Assembly: GCA_903884945.1 (NCBI GenBank)
Contig: CAISGR010000082.1
Location: 1 to 37,809, forward strand
DNA from: an uncultured bacterium
GTDB taxonomy: Bacteria > Pseudomonadota > Alphaproteobacteria > Sphingomonadales > Sphingomonadaceae
Length of the DNA stretch: 37,809 bases
Direction: 5' to 3'
Shown here: piece after piece, positions 25,115 to 34,743 of the stretch
Layout: each line of letters starts with the position of its first letter
Numbering within the stretch: the first letter of the stretch is position 1
Program-made: the position numbers and the translations under genes
The notes under the pieces: generated by a model
Database searches by the model: none
What the model was told of the DNA's origin: nothing
What the model saw: the letters and a program-made list of their open reading frames with translations, nothing else

Positions 25115-26716
25115 ATGCACCATAGTATCCCGCGGATACGCGCCGCCATCGCCGCGCTGCTTTGCTGCGCAACACCGGGGCTGGCATCGGCCGAGACCGG
25201 GCCGACCGCGCTGACGACCCAGGGCAGAATCGCGGGCGTCATGGCCACGCCCAGGGTCCGCGCCTTTCTGGGCGTCCCCTTCGCCGCGCCGCCCGTCGGC
25301 CCGCTGCGCTGGAAGGCGCCGCAACCATCCCCTGCCTGGCGCGGGATACGCGATGCGCGGCATTTCGCGGCGCGCTGCATGCAGCAGCCGCTGTTCAGCG
25401 ACATGATGTTCCGATCCCCGGGCATCAGTGAGGACTGCCTGTATCTGAATATATGGGCGCCTGTGGCCAGCGCCGGCAAACATGCGGCGAAGCTGCCGGT
25501 GCTGTTCTACATCCATGGCGGCGGCTTCCTCGCGGGCGACGGCTCCGAGCGACGCTATGATGGTGCGAGCATGGCGGCGCGCGGCATGGTGGTGATCACG
25601 CTAAACTATCGGCTCGGAGCGTTCGGCTTCCTCGCCCATCCGGGGCTGACCACTGAATCGCCACGCCACACATCGGGCAATTACGGCCTGCTCGACCAGG
25701 CCGCCGCGCTTGCGTGGGCGCGGCGCAACGTGGCCGCGTTCGGCGGCGATCCCGCGCGGATCACGATCGGCGGGGAATCGGCCGGATCGATGTCCGTGAA
25801 CGCGCTGATGGCATCGCCCGTGACGCGCACCGGCTTCGCCCGTGCGATCGGCGAGAGCGGCGCGGCGATGGCCCCGACCATCGTGCTGCAATCCCGCGCG
25901 CAGGCGGAACAGACCGGGCTCGGCTTCGCGACGTCGGTCGGCGCGACGACGGTGGCGGCGCTGCGCGCGCTGCCGGCCGAACGGCTGCTCACGGCGCAGG
26001 GGGAAGCGCGCGGCACGAACTTCGAGCCGATCGTCGACGGCGATTTCCTGATCGAGACGGTGGCGGACAGCTTTGCCGCCGGCCGCCAGGCGCAAGTCGC
26101 CCTGTTGCTCGGATCGAATTCGCAGGAGGGCGGCCCCGGCAACATCCTGGGCGAGGCCCAGCCGACCGTCGCCAATTACCGCGCGGCGCTGACACGGCTG
26201 GCGGGCGACAAGGCGGATGCGCTGTTCGCACTCTATCCGGCGGCGAGTGACGGTGATGTCAGCGCCGCGACGACCGATCTTGCCAGCGACCAGTTCATCG
26301 CCGGCTCGACCTGGAAATGGTTCGACCTGCACCGCAGATCAGGCGCGCCGACCTATTATTACCGCTATGTCCATGTCCGCCCGGCCTTTGTGCAGGCGCC
26401 GCCCGGTGCCGCTTCCGGCGTCGCGGCAGGCGCGGTGCACAGCGCCGAGATCGAATATGCGCTGGGCAATCTCGACGCCAACCCGGAATATCGGTGGACC
26501 GACGCGGATCGCCACGTTTCGGCGGTGATCCAGGGCTATTTCGCCAATTTCGTGATCACGGGGAATCCCAACGGCGCTGGGCTCCCGGCCTGGCCGGCGG
26601 CGCCGCGGGACGAGCAGCCGATATCGCGGCAGATCATCGACGTGGACACACGATCGGCGCCCTTCCCCGAACAGGCGCGCTACCGGGCCGCCGAGGCGCT
26701 GCTGCCGTTGCGATAG
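25115..26716 (+). CDS. Type-B carboxylesterase/lipase, exported
   Basis: A 533-residue alpha/beta hydrolase that hydrolyses carboxylic esters, probably in the periplasm. A signal peptide ends near ASAE. The family signatures are FLGVPFAAPPVGPLRWKAP, SEDCLYLNIWAP, the oxyanion hole IHGGGF, and the nucleophile elbow GGESAGSMS. The acid residue is expected in the GSNSQEGG region and the catalytic His in AVHSAEIEYALGN. ATG 25115 has a GAAGGAG site upstream. The natural substrate is unknown. Confidence 0.93.
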   Translation: MHHSIPRIRAAIAALLCCATPGLASAETGPTALTTQGRIAGVMATPRVRAFLGVPFAAPPVGPLRWKAPQPSPAWRGIRDARHFAARCMQQPLFSDMMFRSPGISEDCLYLNIWAPVASAGKHAAKLPVLFYIHGGGFLAGDGSERRYDGASMAARGMVVITLNYRLGAFGFLAHPGLTTESPRHTSGNYGLLDQAAALAWARRNVAAFGGDPARITIGGESAGSMSVNALMASPVTRTGFARAIGESGAAMAPTIVLQSRAQAEQTGLGFATSVGATTVAALRALPAERLLTAQGEARGTNFEPIVDGDFLIETVADSFAAGRQAQVALLLGSNSQEGGPGNILGEAQPTVANYRAALTRLAGDKADALFALYPAASDGDVSAATTDLASDQFIAGSTWKWFDLHRRSGAPTYYYRYVHVRPAFVQAPPGAASGVAAGAVHSAEIEYALGNLDANPEYRWTDADRHVSAVIQGYFANFVITGNPNGAGLPAWPAAPRDEQPISRQIIDVDTRSAPFPEQARYRAAEALLPLR

Positions 26717-26775
26717 CGGCGGCTCCGGTGCGGGGAAGGGCGGTCACCGGGACGCGGAGGCACGCCGCGAGCCGG

Positions 26776-27525
26776 TCAACCGTAGAGGCGGACGAAATCG
26801 CCCGTCTTCGCGCCATCGAGCGTGGCGCGGTATTCGCGATGGACTGGATCGTCCGGGCCGACGCGGCCGATTGCCGGCGTGGCGGCAGCGTCGAGCTTCG
26901 CCAGTGCGAGCGGGCAGGAGACGGGCACGAGTTGCGATCCGACACCGACCTGCAGCGTGGTCAGCACGCCGTACATCGAGCCCTCGATCGTCGGACGACC
27001 GAGGATCGCGAGGCGATACTGGCCGGCGACATTGGTGACGAGGTAGATGTGGCCGGACAGGTTCGGCATCGAGATGTGCCCGACCTGTTCGAACCGCGCA
27101 TCGAGCCGCTGCGATTCAGCGAAGCCGAGATGGCCCGCCTCGTCCACCCAGCGGATCGTGGTGAGATAGGCGAAGATGTCGCCCGGGCTGCCGAAGCTCG
27201 GCCGCAGCGTAAGATAGCGCCCCTCGATCCAGCGCACTGCGGCGCGGCCATAGGCGCCCATTTCCTCCGGCGCCATCTGGTGCGAAGGCGCCGGGGCGAC
27301 GGGCGCCGTCCGCGGCCGCAATGGCACGCCGAGCGCCTCTTCCAGCCGGATCGTGGTGGCAAGCGTGAAGGGCCGCCCGCCGGAAAGCGCCTTTTCGAGC
27401 GTCGACAGGCTGATCTTCGCCATGTCGGCGAGCGCCTGGCGCGAGATGCGGCGGCGCGCGAGCTGTTCCCGCACGCGGTGCCCGACCTCGCGCGTTTCGG
27501 CCTCCAGCAGATCGCGATCCTGCAT
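26776..27525 (-). CDS. HTH (XRE-like) transcriptional regulator with C-terminal sensor-like domain
   Basis: A 249-residue protein. The N-terminal helix-turn-helix (about residues 18-70: LARRRISRQALADMAKISLSTLEKALSGGR) resembles XRE-type DNA-binding domains. The C-terminal 150 residues contain YLTLRPSFGSPGDIFAYLTTIRW and SGHIYLVTNVAGQYRL, a domain seen in sphingomonad regulators, whose ligand I do not know. It lies between the convergent esterase and the divergent sortase-substrate gene; either could be its target. Confidence 0.78.
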   Translation of the reverse strand: MQDRDLLEAETREVGHRVREQLARRRISRQALADMAKISLSTLEKALSGGRPFTLATTIRLEEALGVPLRPRTAPVAPAPSHQMAPEEMGAYGRAAVRWIEGRYLTLRPSFGSPGDIFAYLTTIRWVDEAGHLGFAESQRLDARFEQVGHISMPNLSGHIYLVTNVAGQYRLAILGRPTIEGSMYGVLTTLQVGVGSQLVPVSCPLALAKLDAAATPAIGRVGPDDPVHREYRATLDGAKTGDFVRLYG

Positions 27526-27801
27526 CCCGCACTCCACTCCCGATAGCCGCCGGACCGGCCTGCCCCCATTGCGGGATCGGCCTGTCTATTCCGGATTTTC
27601 TGGTTGCATCGCCCTTGGCTGAAAACCGGGCTCCGGCGGTCAGCGCGCCCCTTATCCGCACATTTCTGCACCTGCCGTCAACAGTCCCGTACAAGATCGC
27701 AGCATGTTGCGCGGCGTGCCGGAAATTCACCGGGAAAGAGCGTGGCTGTGCGGCATGATGCGCGCCTAACGGGAAGGCTCCTCTTGCGATGGAGCACGAC
27801 C

Positions 27802-29979
27802 ATGACTGCCCCCCAGACCCTCCCCGGCGCGATGCGGCTGATGCCCGCCGCCGCCATGATGATCGCGGTACCCGTCGCGACCTTCATGCCCGCCCGACTG
27901 ATCGCGATGGGCGGCGGTCAGGCCGCAACCGCGGCCGCTGCCGACGACGGCGACGAAGCTGCCGGCCCCGGCAGCGGCACGCTGATGCTGCGCGGTACCG
28001 GGCGCGGGGTCGCGACCAGCCTGCCCGCCATCCGGCTCGGCACCGACATGGACGTGACGATCAGCGGATCGGTCGCCCGGGTCCGGGTGACGCAGGTGTT
28101 CCGCAACGGCTCGAAGGACTGGATGGAGGCAAGCTATCTCTATCCGCTCCCGCAGGACGGCGCAGTCGACAGCCTGAAGATGGTCGTCGGCCAGCGCGTG
28201 ATCATCGGACAGATCAGGAAGCGCCAGGAAGCGCGCAAACTCTACGAGGCAGCGAAGACGAGCGGCCGCCGCGCGGGGCTGGTCGAGCAGCAGCGACCCA
28301 ACATGTTCACCACCAATGTCGCCAATGTCGGCCCGGGCGAGACGGTGATGATCGCGATCGAATATCAAGCGCCGGTGCGCCAGGTGGCGGGGACCTTCGC
28401 GCTGCGCCTCCCGCTCGTTGTGGGGCCGCGCTACGCACCGCCACATCTGCTGACCTCGCCCGGCGCGGTGGCGGACGCCGCGGCAGTAACCGCAGCGCCG
28501 GTGCTTGCGCCGAAGCTCGGGGCGATCAACCCGGTGTCGATCACCGTGCATCTCGACCCCGGCTTCGCGCCCGCCAACATCGTGAGCCCCTATCACCGGA
28601 TCGCCGTGAGCGGCGCGGGCGAGCGACGAACGATCCGCCTGATCGACGGCCAGGTACCGGCCGACCGCGACTTCGAGCTCGACTGGCGCTCCGCCTCGGC
28701 CGATCCGACGATCGGCCTGTTCAGCGAGCATGCCGATGACGGCGATTATGTGATGGCGACGATCCTCCCGCCCGCCGACACTGGCCGGCTGATCGTGCCG
28801 CCGCGCGAAATGGTGTTCGTGATCGACAATAGCGGATCGATGGGCGGCGCCTCGATGGACGAGGCGAAGGCGAGCCTGGTCCATGCGCTGACGACCTTGC
28901 GCCCGCAGGACCGGTTCAACGTGATCCGCTTCGACGACACGATGACGCAATTGTTCGAGCACAGCGTGGCGGCGACGCCCGACCAGGTCGCGACCGCGAC
29001 GCGTTTCGCCCAGGCGCTGCAGGCGAGGGGCGGCACCGAAATGCTGCCGGCGCTGAAGGCGGCACTGGCCGATGCAGCCGCCTCGGCCATACCGGGCATG
29101 GTACGCCAGGTGATCTTCATGACCGATGGCGAGGTAACCAACGAACAGGAGATGCTCGCAACGCTCGGCCGCGAGGGCCAGGGCACGCATGTCTTCCCGG
29201 TCGGGATCGGATCGGCGCCGAACGACTATCTGATGGCGCGCATGGCGACGATGGGCGGCGGCACCTACACGCATGTCGGCACGGCGGCCGAAGTGACCCC
29301 CAAGATGACGACACTGCTCGACCGGTTGCGCCGCCCGAGCGTGCGCGACCTGCGCGTGACGGTGGCGGGCGCCGATCTCGACCTGACGCCACGGGTGCTG
29401 CCCGATGTCTATGTCGGCGAGCCGCTGGTGCTGCTTGGGCGCGCGACGGCACCGGGCGGAACCATCACCGTGAGCGGCACGATCGGGGAGCATCGCTGGA
29501 CCCAGACGGTAAAGCTCGCCGACGCGGTGGCGAGCCCGGCGGTCGCCAAGCTGTGGGCGCGGCGGCGGATCGACGATATCGAGACCGAGCGGACGCTCGG
29601 CAAGCTGGAGGACGGCGTGGCCGACACGCAGATCGCCGAGATCGGCCTGGAACATGCGCTGGTCACCAGCCAGACCAGCCTCGTCGCGATCGACGAAACG
29701 CCGGTGCGGCCCGCTGGCGAGACGCTGCGCCGCGAGGACCTGCCGATCAACCTGCCCGCAGGCTGGGATTTCGATAGCCTGTTCGGTGGCGAGGCAGCGC
29801 GGGCGGCGATCGCCAACGAGAACACGCTGGCCGCGCGCGCTGCGGAGCAGGCCCGGCTCAAGGCGCTCGACCTGCCGCAGACCGCGACCGGCTTCGCCGC
29901 GACACTGGCTGGCGGATTGCTGATGCTGATGCTCGGCGCGACCGGGCTGGTCCTCCTGCGCCGGCGGGCCGGCCGGTGA
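27802..29979 (+). CDS. VIT/vWA-domain sortase substrate protein
   Basis: A 725-residue exported protein of the Gram-negative sortase-target family. Order: signal/anchor segment (about residues 10-33); VIT domain with VFRNGSKDWMEASYLYPLPQDGAVD and IGQIRKRQEARKLYEAAKTSG; vWA domain with the metal-binding motif D342-N-S-G-S346; a C-terminal linker; and the sorting signal LPQTA at 691-695, followed by a hydrophobic helix and a final RRRAGR. This is the sequence that the neighbouring sortase would cut between Thr and Ala. ATG 27802 has GGAG 7 nt upstream. The stop overlaps the sortase GTG, so both are co-made. The role is unknown; it may be an envelope-anchored adhesion or stress protein. Confidence 0.92.
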   Translation: MTAPQTLPGAMRLMPAAAMMIAVPVATFMPARLIAMGGGQAATAAAADDGDEAAGPGSGTLMLRGTGRGVATSLPAIRLGTDMDVTISGSVARVRVTQVFRNGSKDWMEASYLYPLPQDGAVDSLKMVVGQRVIIGQIRKRQEARKLYEAAKTSGRRAGLVEQQRPNMFTTNVANVGPGETVMIAIEYQAPVRQVAGTFALRLPLVVGPRYAPPHLLTSPGAVADAAAVTAAPVLAPKLGAINPVSITVHLDPGFAPANIVSPYHRIAVSGAGERRTIRLIDGQVPADRDFELDWRSASADPTIGLFSEHADDGDYVMATILPPADTGRLIVPPREMVFVIDNSGSMGGASMDEAKASLVHALTTLRPQDRFNVIRFDDTMTQLFEHSVAATPDQVATATRFAQALQARGGTEMLPALKAALADAAASAIPGMVRQVIFMTDGEVTNEQEMLATLGREGQGTHVFPVGIGSAPNDYLMARMATMGGGTYTHVGTAAEVTPKMTTLLDRLRRPSVRDLRVTVAGADLDLTPRVLPDVYVGEPLVLLGRATAPGGTITVSGTIGEHRWTQTVKLADAVASPAVAKLWARRRIDDIETERTLGKLEDGVADTQIAEIGLEHALVTSQTSLVAIDETPVRPAGETLRREDLPINLPAGWDFDSLFGGEAARAAIANENTLAARAAEQARLKALDLPQTATGFAATLAGGLLMLMLGATGLVLLRRRAGR

Positions 29980-30686
29980 GCGGCGGTTTCGCCTTCCCGC
30001 TCCGGGCGGGAGCGGGCATCGCCCGCGCGGCCTTGCTCGCCTTGTGTGCCGTTGGCCTGGCGCTGACTGCCCTGGGCGCCGCCATCCCGGCCAAGGCGCT
30101 CGTCGCGCAGATCCTGCTCGAACGCGCCTTCGATCGCAGCATCGCGACCGGCCGGGTGCAGAAGCCCTGGCCCTGGGCCGACATGGCCCCGGCCGCCCGG
30201 CTTTCGATCCCCCGGCTCGGGGTCGACCGGATCGTGCTCGATACGGGATCGGGCCAGGCGATGGCGTTCGGCCCGACGCTGCTGCCGGGCGGGAGCCGGC
30301 CCGGCCAGGCGGGAACGACCGTGATCGCGGCGCACCGCGACACGCATTTCGCGGTGCTGAAGACAGTCCGGATCGGCGATCATATCATGGTCGAGGGGCT
30401 GGACGGTGTCAGCCGCGCCTATCGCGTGAACCGCACCGAGATCGTCCGCTGGGATCGGTTCGCCATCGCTGACGACGGCGAACGGTCGCTGGCGCTCGCC
30501 ACCTGCTATCCGTTCGAGGCCACGCTGCACGGCCCGTTGCGCTATGTCGTCCACGCCGTGGAGACGGCGCAGCCACGGGCCCCTCGCGTGGTGCCGGTTC
30601 AGCTCGTGCGGGGGTCCGCATATTTGTCGGCGCGGCGCTTGCCGACCATCAGGCCGCGCTCGAGCTTGGCGCAGAGCGCCGCATAA
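29976..30686 (+). CDS. Class GN sortase (proteobacterial type)
   Basis: Membrane-bound cysteine transpeptidase of 236 residues that would cleave LPQTA in the upstream protein. An N-terminal helix (about residues 15-37) anchors it. The catalytic residues are His120 (AAHRDTHF), Cys177 (TCYPF) and Arg189 (GPLRYVV), all correctly spaced. GTG 29976 overlaps the substrate stop (GTGA). The last ~30 codons (30599-30686) lie antisense to the 3' end of the RDD gene and add a basic tail past the normal fold end, which is unusual. Confidence 0.93.
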   Translation: MSGGFAFPLRAGAGIARAALLALCAVGLALTALGAAIPAKALVAQILLERAFDRSIATGRVQKPWPWADMAPAARLSIPRLGVDRIVLDTGSGQAMAFGPTLLPGGSRPGQAGTTVIAAHRDTHFAVLKTVRIGDHIMVEGLDGVSRAYRVNRTEIVRWDRFAIADDGERSLALATCYPFEATLHGPLRYVVHAVETAQPRAPRVVPVQLVRGSAYLSARRLPTIRPRSSLAQSAA

Positions 30687-31471
30687 TAATCCGAGAGGAA
30701 GCGGAAATCGTCGCCATCATCAGGGATATCGGCCTTGCGGCGGATCGTCGCCGCCACAGTGGCGATCGCATCGTCCCGGCCGCCGCGCAGCACCTGTTCG
30801 AGCGTCTGCAGTTCATAGACGCCGTAGAGGCTGAGCGCAGCCTCGCTGAAAGTCTGGCGCTGGCGCTCGACGCCGCCGACGAGATCGAAGCCGAGTGTCG
30901 CATTCGCCGTGCGCACCACCCAGGTACCGGCGACGAGATCGCCGATGCGCAGGCGATCGCGGTTGAACAGCGGGAAGAACAGGAAGATGCCGCTCCATGA
31001 CAGGGCGAAGATGACGAGGAAGCCGTCGGCCAGCCCCTCGCCTGCCTGCATCGCCAGGAAGGAAAGCGGCAGGAACACTTCGATCTCGCGCATCGCGTTG
31101 CGCGCGATCACCGCCCCGCCGGTGAGCCGGGCGCCATCGCGGGCGACGACCCGCAGCCCCATGAGGCGCTTGCCCGGCGTGGCGCCGCGCCCGCCCATCT
31201 CGAACAGCGCGAACCAGCCGTTACGCAGGATGAAGAAGCCGATCAGCCAGAGGATGGCGAGGATATCCGCCTTGCTGGCGACGAAGAGGAAGGCAATCGC
31301 GATCGTCGCGACGATCAGCACGACGAGGATCGCCAGCGCATCGAGCATGAAGGCTGCAGCGCGCACGCCGGCACTGCCCAGCTCGAGTTGCAGATCGACG
31401 CCCTCGGGCGTGACGAAGCTGCGGCGCAGCGACTGAGGGCCCTTCGGCCTACCTCGGAATGGCCAGCGCAT
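30599..31471 (-). CDS. RDD-family membrane protein
   Basis: A 290-residue protein. The RDD domain (about residues 20-200) has three to four helices, the Arg/Asp motifs seen in VRAAAFMLDAL and the GRGATPGKRLMGLRVVARDG loop. A soluble C-terminal part of about 90 residues follows. ATG 31471 has GGAGG upstream and lies 23 nt inside the SpoIIM-like gene. It is the last gene of the minus-strand operon. Its 3' end overlaps the sortase gene by 88 nt. Confidence 0.88.
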   Translation of the reverse strand: MRWPFRGRPKGPQSLRRSFVTPEGVDLQLELGSAGVRAAAFMLDALAILVVLIVATIAIAFLFVASKADILAILWLIGFFILRNGWFALFEMGGRGATPGKRLMGLRVVARDGARLTGGAVIARNAMREIEVFLPLSFLAMQAGEGLADGFLVIFALSWSGIFLFFPLFNRDRLRIGDLVAGTWVVRTANATLGFDLVGGVERQRQTFSEAALSLYGVYELQTLEQVLRGGRDDAIATVAATIRRKADIPDDGDDFRFLSDYYAALCAKLERGLMVGKRRADKYADPRTS

Positions 31472-32483
31472 CACGCCTCCGCGGCAGATAGAAATAGACG
31501 AGCCAGCCGGCCAGCATGGCAAGGCCGATCGCATAGCGGTTGAGATCGTTGACCACGGTCTGGCGGCCGATGCCCTCCAGCAGGCCGGCGACGGCAAGCA
31601 TGACGATGGTGCCACCCATCACGGTCGCCCCGGCCTGCCCGGCGCGCACCGCGGAATCGCCGCGTGACAGGCGGCCGGGAAAGGCGATGGCGGTGCCGAT
31701 GCGAAAGCCGGCGGCGCCCGACAGGATGATCGCGAACATCTCGGTCGTACCGTGGATCGCCAGCCAGCCGCCGAATTCGAAACCGAGCCCCTTGGGCGCG
31801 AACACCGCCATCATCGCGCCGAGCATGAGCCCGTTGTACAGGATGAGCAGCACCGTCGGCACCGCGAAGGCAAAACCCAGCGCGAAGGAGAAGATGGCAA
31901 TCTGAGCGTTATGGGTGAAGAGGAAGGTCGCGAAGGTCGCGAGCGGCTGATCCTTTCCGCCATAGAGCGTTGCCTTGAGGGCAGCGGCCGAAGCCGTAGG
32001 ATCGCGGCCGCCGGCAAGCCCTTCCGGAATCATGCCGTAGAACCAGGCCGGGTTCTGCGTGACGAGGAGATAGCCGACCACGGCGCCGGCGATCGTGAGC
32101 AGCAGCGACACCAGGGTCTCGCGCCAGATCGAGCGGACCGCCGCCGGCCAGCTGTGCAGGAAGAAGTGGGCGAGCTGGCGCGCGGCAGAGGTCGGCACGC
32201 CATAGATCTGGAAATAGGCGCGGGTGCAGAGCTGTTCGAGATAGGTGACGAGCGCGCGATCAAGCGACGTCTCGCGCGCGACGGACAGCGAGGACAACGC
32301 CGAACGATAGAGCAGCGGCAGGGCGAGCAGATCATCGTCCGCCAGGGCGCTGACCGAGCGCTTCTCGCAGCGCGTGACGAGCGCCTCGAGCCGCTCCCAA
32401 TCGGCGGCGTGCACCTTGCGGAAGCGCGTCGCGTTGACCAGCATCGGCTGCGCCTCGACGAAGGCGGATCGTGCGCGCGTCAC
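31449..32483 (-). CDS. Stage II sporulation protein M (SpoIIM)-family membrane protein
   Basis: A 344-residue protein with a cytosolic N-terminal helical region (about 1-105) and about five to seven transmembrane helices. The SpoIIM motif region includes FGGWLAIHGTTEMFAIILSGAAGFRIG. The name comes from Bacillus; here it is found in a non-sporulating operon with MoxR and DUF58, as in many proteobacteria. GTG 32483 overlaps the upstream stop (GTGA). Function in this setting is unknown. Confidence 0.88.
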   Translation of the reverse strand: MTRARSAFVEAQPMLVNATRFRKVHAADWERLEALVTRCEKRSVSALADDDLLALPLLYRSALSSLSVARETSLDRALVTYLEQLCTRAYFQIYGVPTSAARQLAHFFLHSWPAAVRSIWRETLVSLLLTIAGAVVGYLLVTQNPAWFYGMIPEGLAGGRDPTASAAALKATLYGGKDQPLATFATFLFTHNAQIAIFSFALGFAFAVPTVLLILYNGLMLGAMMAVFAPKGLGFEFGGWLAIHGTTEMFAIILSGAAGFRIGTAIAFPGRLSRGDSAVRAGQAGATVMGGTIVMLAVAGLLEGIGRQTVVNDLNRYAIGLAMLAGWLVYFYLPRRRDALAIPR

Positions 32484-33790
32484 AACAGGTTCCTCCGCTT
32501 GAGATCGACATAGCCGGCGACGAGCCGCTCGCCCACCCGGTCGTGCTCGCTCTCGATCACATGCACGCCGAGATGCTGGAGCCGGGTATGCACCAGCCGG
32601 CGGTCCCTGAGCAGCGCGGCGGCGGTGACGGCGCGGGTGACGTCATCGGCCTCGCGCGGCAGGCGATCGGCGATCGTCTCGACCTCCTCGTCGCGCAGCA
32701 CCACGACCAGCAGCAGATGTGTCTTCACCAGGCGCGCGGCGGCGCGGACGAGGAACTCGGCATTGGTGAGATCAGTGAATTCAGTGAACAGCACGATCAT
32801 CGAGCGGCGCGTCAGCCGCGCCGCGAGCGTGGTGAGGGCAAAGCTGTAATTGGTCTCGTCCCCGCTATAGTCGATGCCGGCGGAGAGGCGCTGCAGCTCG
32901 GCGAACGAGGCCGCGCCGGAGATCAGCCCGCTGGCGATGCGCGGGCGGGAATCGAAGGCGTGGAGCGCGACGCGATCACCCAGCTTGAGCGCGACCCAGG
33001 CGGTGAGCAGCATCGCCGAGACCGCGCGATCGACTCGCGGCAGGCCGGCGACCGGCTCCGACATCTGGCGGCCGGCATCGACCGCGAAGACGATCTGGTT
33101 GTTGCGCTCGGTACGATATTCCTTGGCGTGGAGCTTCGAATGGCGGGCCGACTGCTTCCAGTCGATTGCGCGGCGATCCATGCCCGAGCGGAATTCGACG
33201 AGCGAATCGAAATCGGCGCCGTCGCCGCGATCGATCTGGGCGAGCAGGCCCTGCAGCGCGTGACGCTGGAAGATCTGCGCGCCACGCTCGTGCACCGGGC
33301 GGATATCGGGGAGGATCGGGAAAGCGGTATCGATCGCGATCGAACGCTGCTTCCACGCCAGGCCGAGCGGGCCGCGCCAGCGCAGCCACAGGCGATCGAA
33401 GCGGGCCAGGCCACGGCGCACGGTGACGATCGGCAGGATCGCCGCGCCGCGCCCGCCCGCAAGCGCGATCCACAGCCGGCCGTCATCCTCGAGCGAAACC
33501 AGCGGGCCGGGCGCGACGGCGACCTCCGCGGAGGCGGGAGCAGCACCGCCGCCGAGCGTGACGGCAACCCTGGCCTCGAGCGTCGCCCCCACGCTCGCGG
33601 CGGGGAGGCGATCGATCGTCGCGGTCCCGGTGCGCGCACCGGACAGCGCGTCGAACGCAGTGAGCAGCAGCACCGCGACCGGCCAGGCAAGCCCCGCATA
33701 CCAGCGATCCGGCAGGAACACGGCGACCAGCAGCGCGACGGGAGCCCCCGCCGCCGCCGCCAGCACCGCCGTGCGCGTCGGATAGATCAA
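32480..33790 (-). CDS. DUF58 protein (vWA-like)
   Basis: A 436-residue protein. Two N-terminal helices are followed by a beta-rich region and then the DUF58 signature ([22 protein letters not shown]), which leads into a vWA-like fold ([13 protein letters not shown]). The canonical DxSxS is only partly kept (DAGRQ). DUF58 proteins partner with MoxR ATPases. The TTG start at 33790 overlaps the MoxR stop (TTGA), matching the other junctions. Confidence 0.9.
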   Translation of the reverse strand: MIYPTRTAVLAAAAGAPVALLVAVFLPDRWYAGLAWPVAVLLLTAFDALSGARTGTATIDRLPAASVGATLEARVAVTLGGGAAPASAEVAVAPGPLVSLEDDGRLWIALAGGRGAAILPIVTVRRGLARFDRLWLRWRGPLGLAWKQRSIAIDTAFPILPDIRPVHERGAQIFQRHALQGLLAQIDRGDGADFDSLVEFRSGMDRRAIDWKQSARHSKLHAKEYRTERNNQIVFAVDAGRQMSEPVAGLPRVDRAVSAMLLTAWVALKLGDRVALHAFDSRPRIASGLISGAASFAELQRLSAGIDYSGDETNYSFALTTLAARLTRRSMIVLFTEFTDLTNAEFLVRAAARLVKTHLLLVVVLRDEEVETIADRLPREADDVTRAVTAAALLRDRRLVHTRLQHLGVHVIESEHDRVGERLVAGYVDLKRRNLL

Positions 33791-34743
33791 CGCGGCGCCT
33801 CGATCGTCTCGATGATGCTCTTAACGACATCCTCGATCGCCCGGCCGTCGATCTCGGCGGCGGGCGACAGGATCAGGCGATGGCGCAGCAATGCGGGCGC
33901 CAGTGCCTTGACGTCGTCGGGGATGACGAAGTCGCGGCCGTCGAGCGCGGCGCGGGCGCGGGCCGCGCCGGCCAGCATCGCGCCGGCACGGGGCGACGCG
34001 CCGCTTTCGAGATCGGCGACGTCGCGCGTGCCGCGGATGAGCGCAGTGATGTAATCGACCACCTCGTCGACCAGCCGGACGGTCGAGACATGGGCGACGG
34101 CGGCATCGATCGTCGCTGCGTCGGTGCGCCGCTCCACGCCCCAGTCGTCGGGCGCCATGGTCGCTTGCTGTGCGCCATGGGTGGCGATGATGCGGCGCTC
34201 CTCAGCGGCCGATGGATAGTCGACCGTCTGCTTGAACAGGAAGCGATCGAGCTGCGCCTCGGGCAGCGGATAGACCCCCTGCTGCTCGATCGGGTTCTGC
34301 GTCGCCACCACCATGAAGCGCTGGCCGAGCGGCAGGCTCTCGCCGTCGATCGTGACGGTGCGCTCCTGCATCGCCTCGAGCAGCGCGGCCTGGGTCTTGG
34401 GCGGCGCGCGGTTGATTTCGTCGGCGAGCAGCAGGTCAGTGAAGATCGGGCCACGGGTGAGCGTGAAGGTCGAGGTCTGGAAGTTGAACAGGTTCGCGCC
34501 GATGATGTCGCCGGGCATCAGATCGGGGGTGAACTGGATGCGCCCGAAATCGAGCCCGACCACCCGGGCGAAGCTTCGGGCGAGCAGCGTCTTGGCGGTG
34601 CCGGGCGGGCCTTCGAGCAGGATGTGGCCGCCGGCGAACAGCGCGACGAGCATCATCTCGACGGTATCCTCCTGCCCGACCACGGCCTTGCGGATCTCCG
34701 TGCGGATCGCCTCGGCGAGCGCGCGCACCTCGTCTGTCGTCAC
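33787..34743 (-). CDS. MoxR-family AAA+ ATPase
   Basis: A 318-residue AAA+ ATPase that acts as a chaperone for metal insertion or complex assembly. Walker A GPPGTAKT, Walker [13 protein letters not shown], sensor 1 ATQNP and the arginine-rich lid region ([24 protein letters not shown]) are all present. GTG 34743 is preferred: GGGAGAAG lies just upstream and it overlaps the DUF4350 stop (GTGA). The in-frame ATGs at 34764 and 34758 are alternatives. It is probably the engine of the operon. Confidence 0.95.
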   Translation of the reverse strand: MTTDEVRALAEAIRTEIRKAVVGQEDTVEMMLVALFAGGHILLEGPPGTAKTLLARSFARVVGLDFGRIQFTPDLMPGDIIGANLFNFQTSTFTLTRGPIFTDLLLADEINRAPPKTQAALLEAMQERTVTIDGESLPLGQRFMVVATQNPIEQQGVYPLPEAQLDRFLFKQTVDYPSAAEERRIIATHGAQQATMAPDDWGVERRTDAATIDAAVAHVSTVRLVDEVVDYITALIRGTRDVADLESGASPRAGAMLAGAARARAALDGRDFVIPDDVKALAPALLRHRLILSPAAEIDGRAIEDVVKSIIETIEAPR

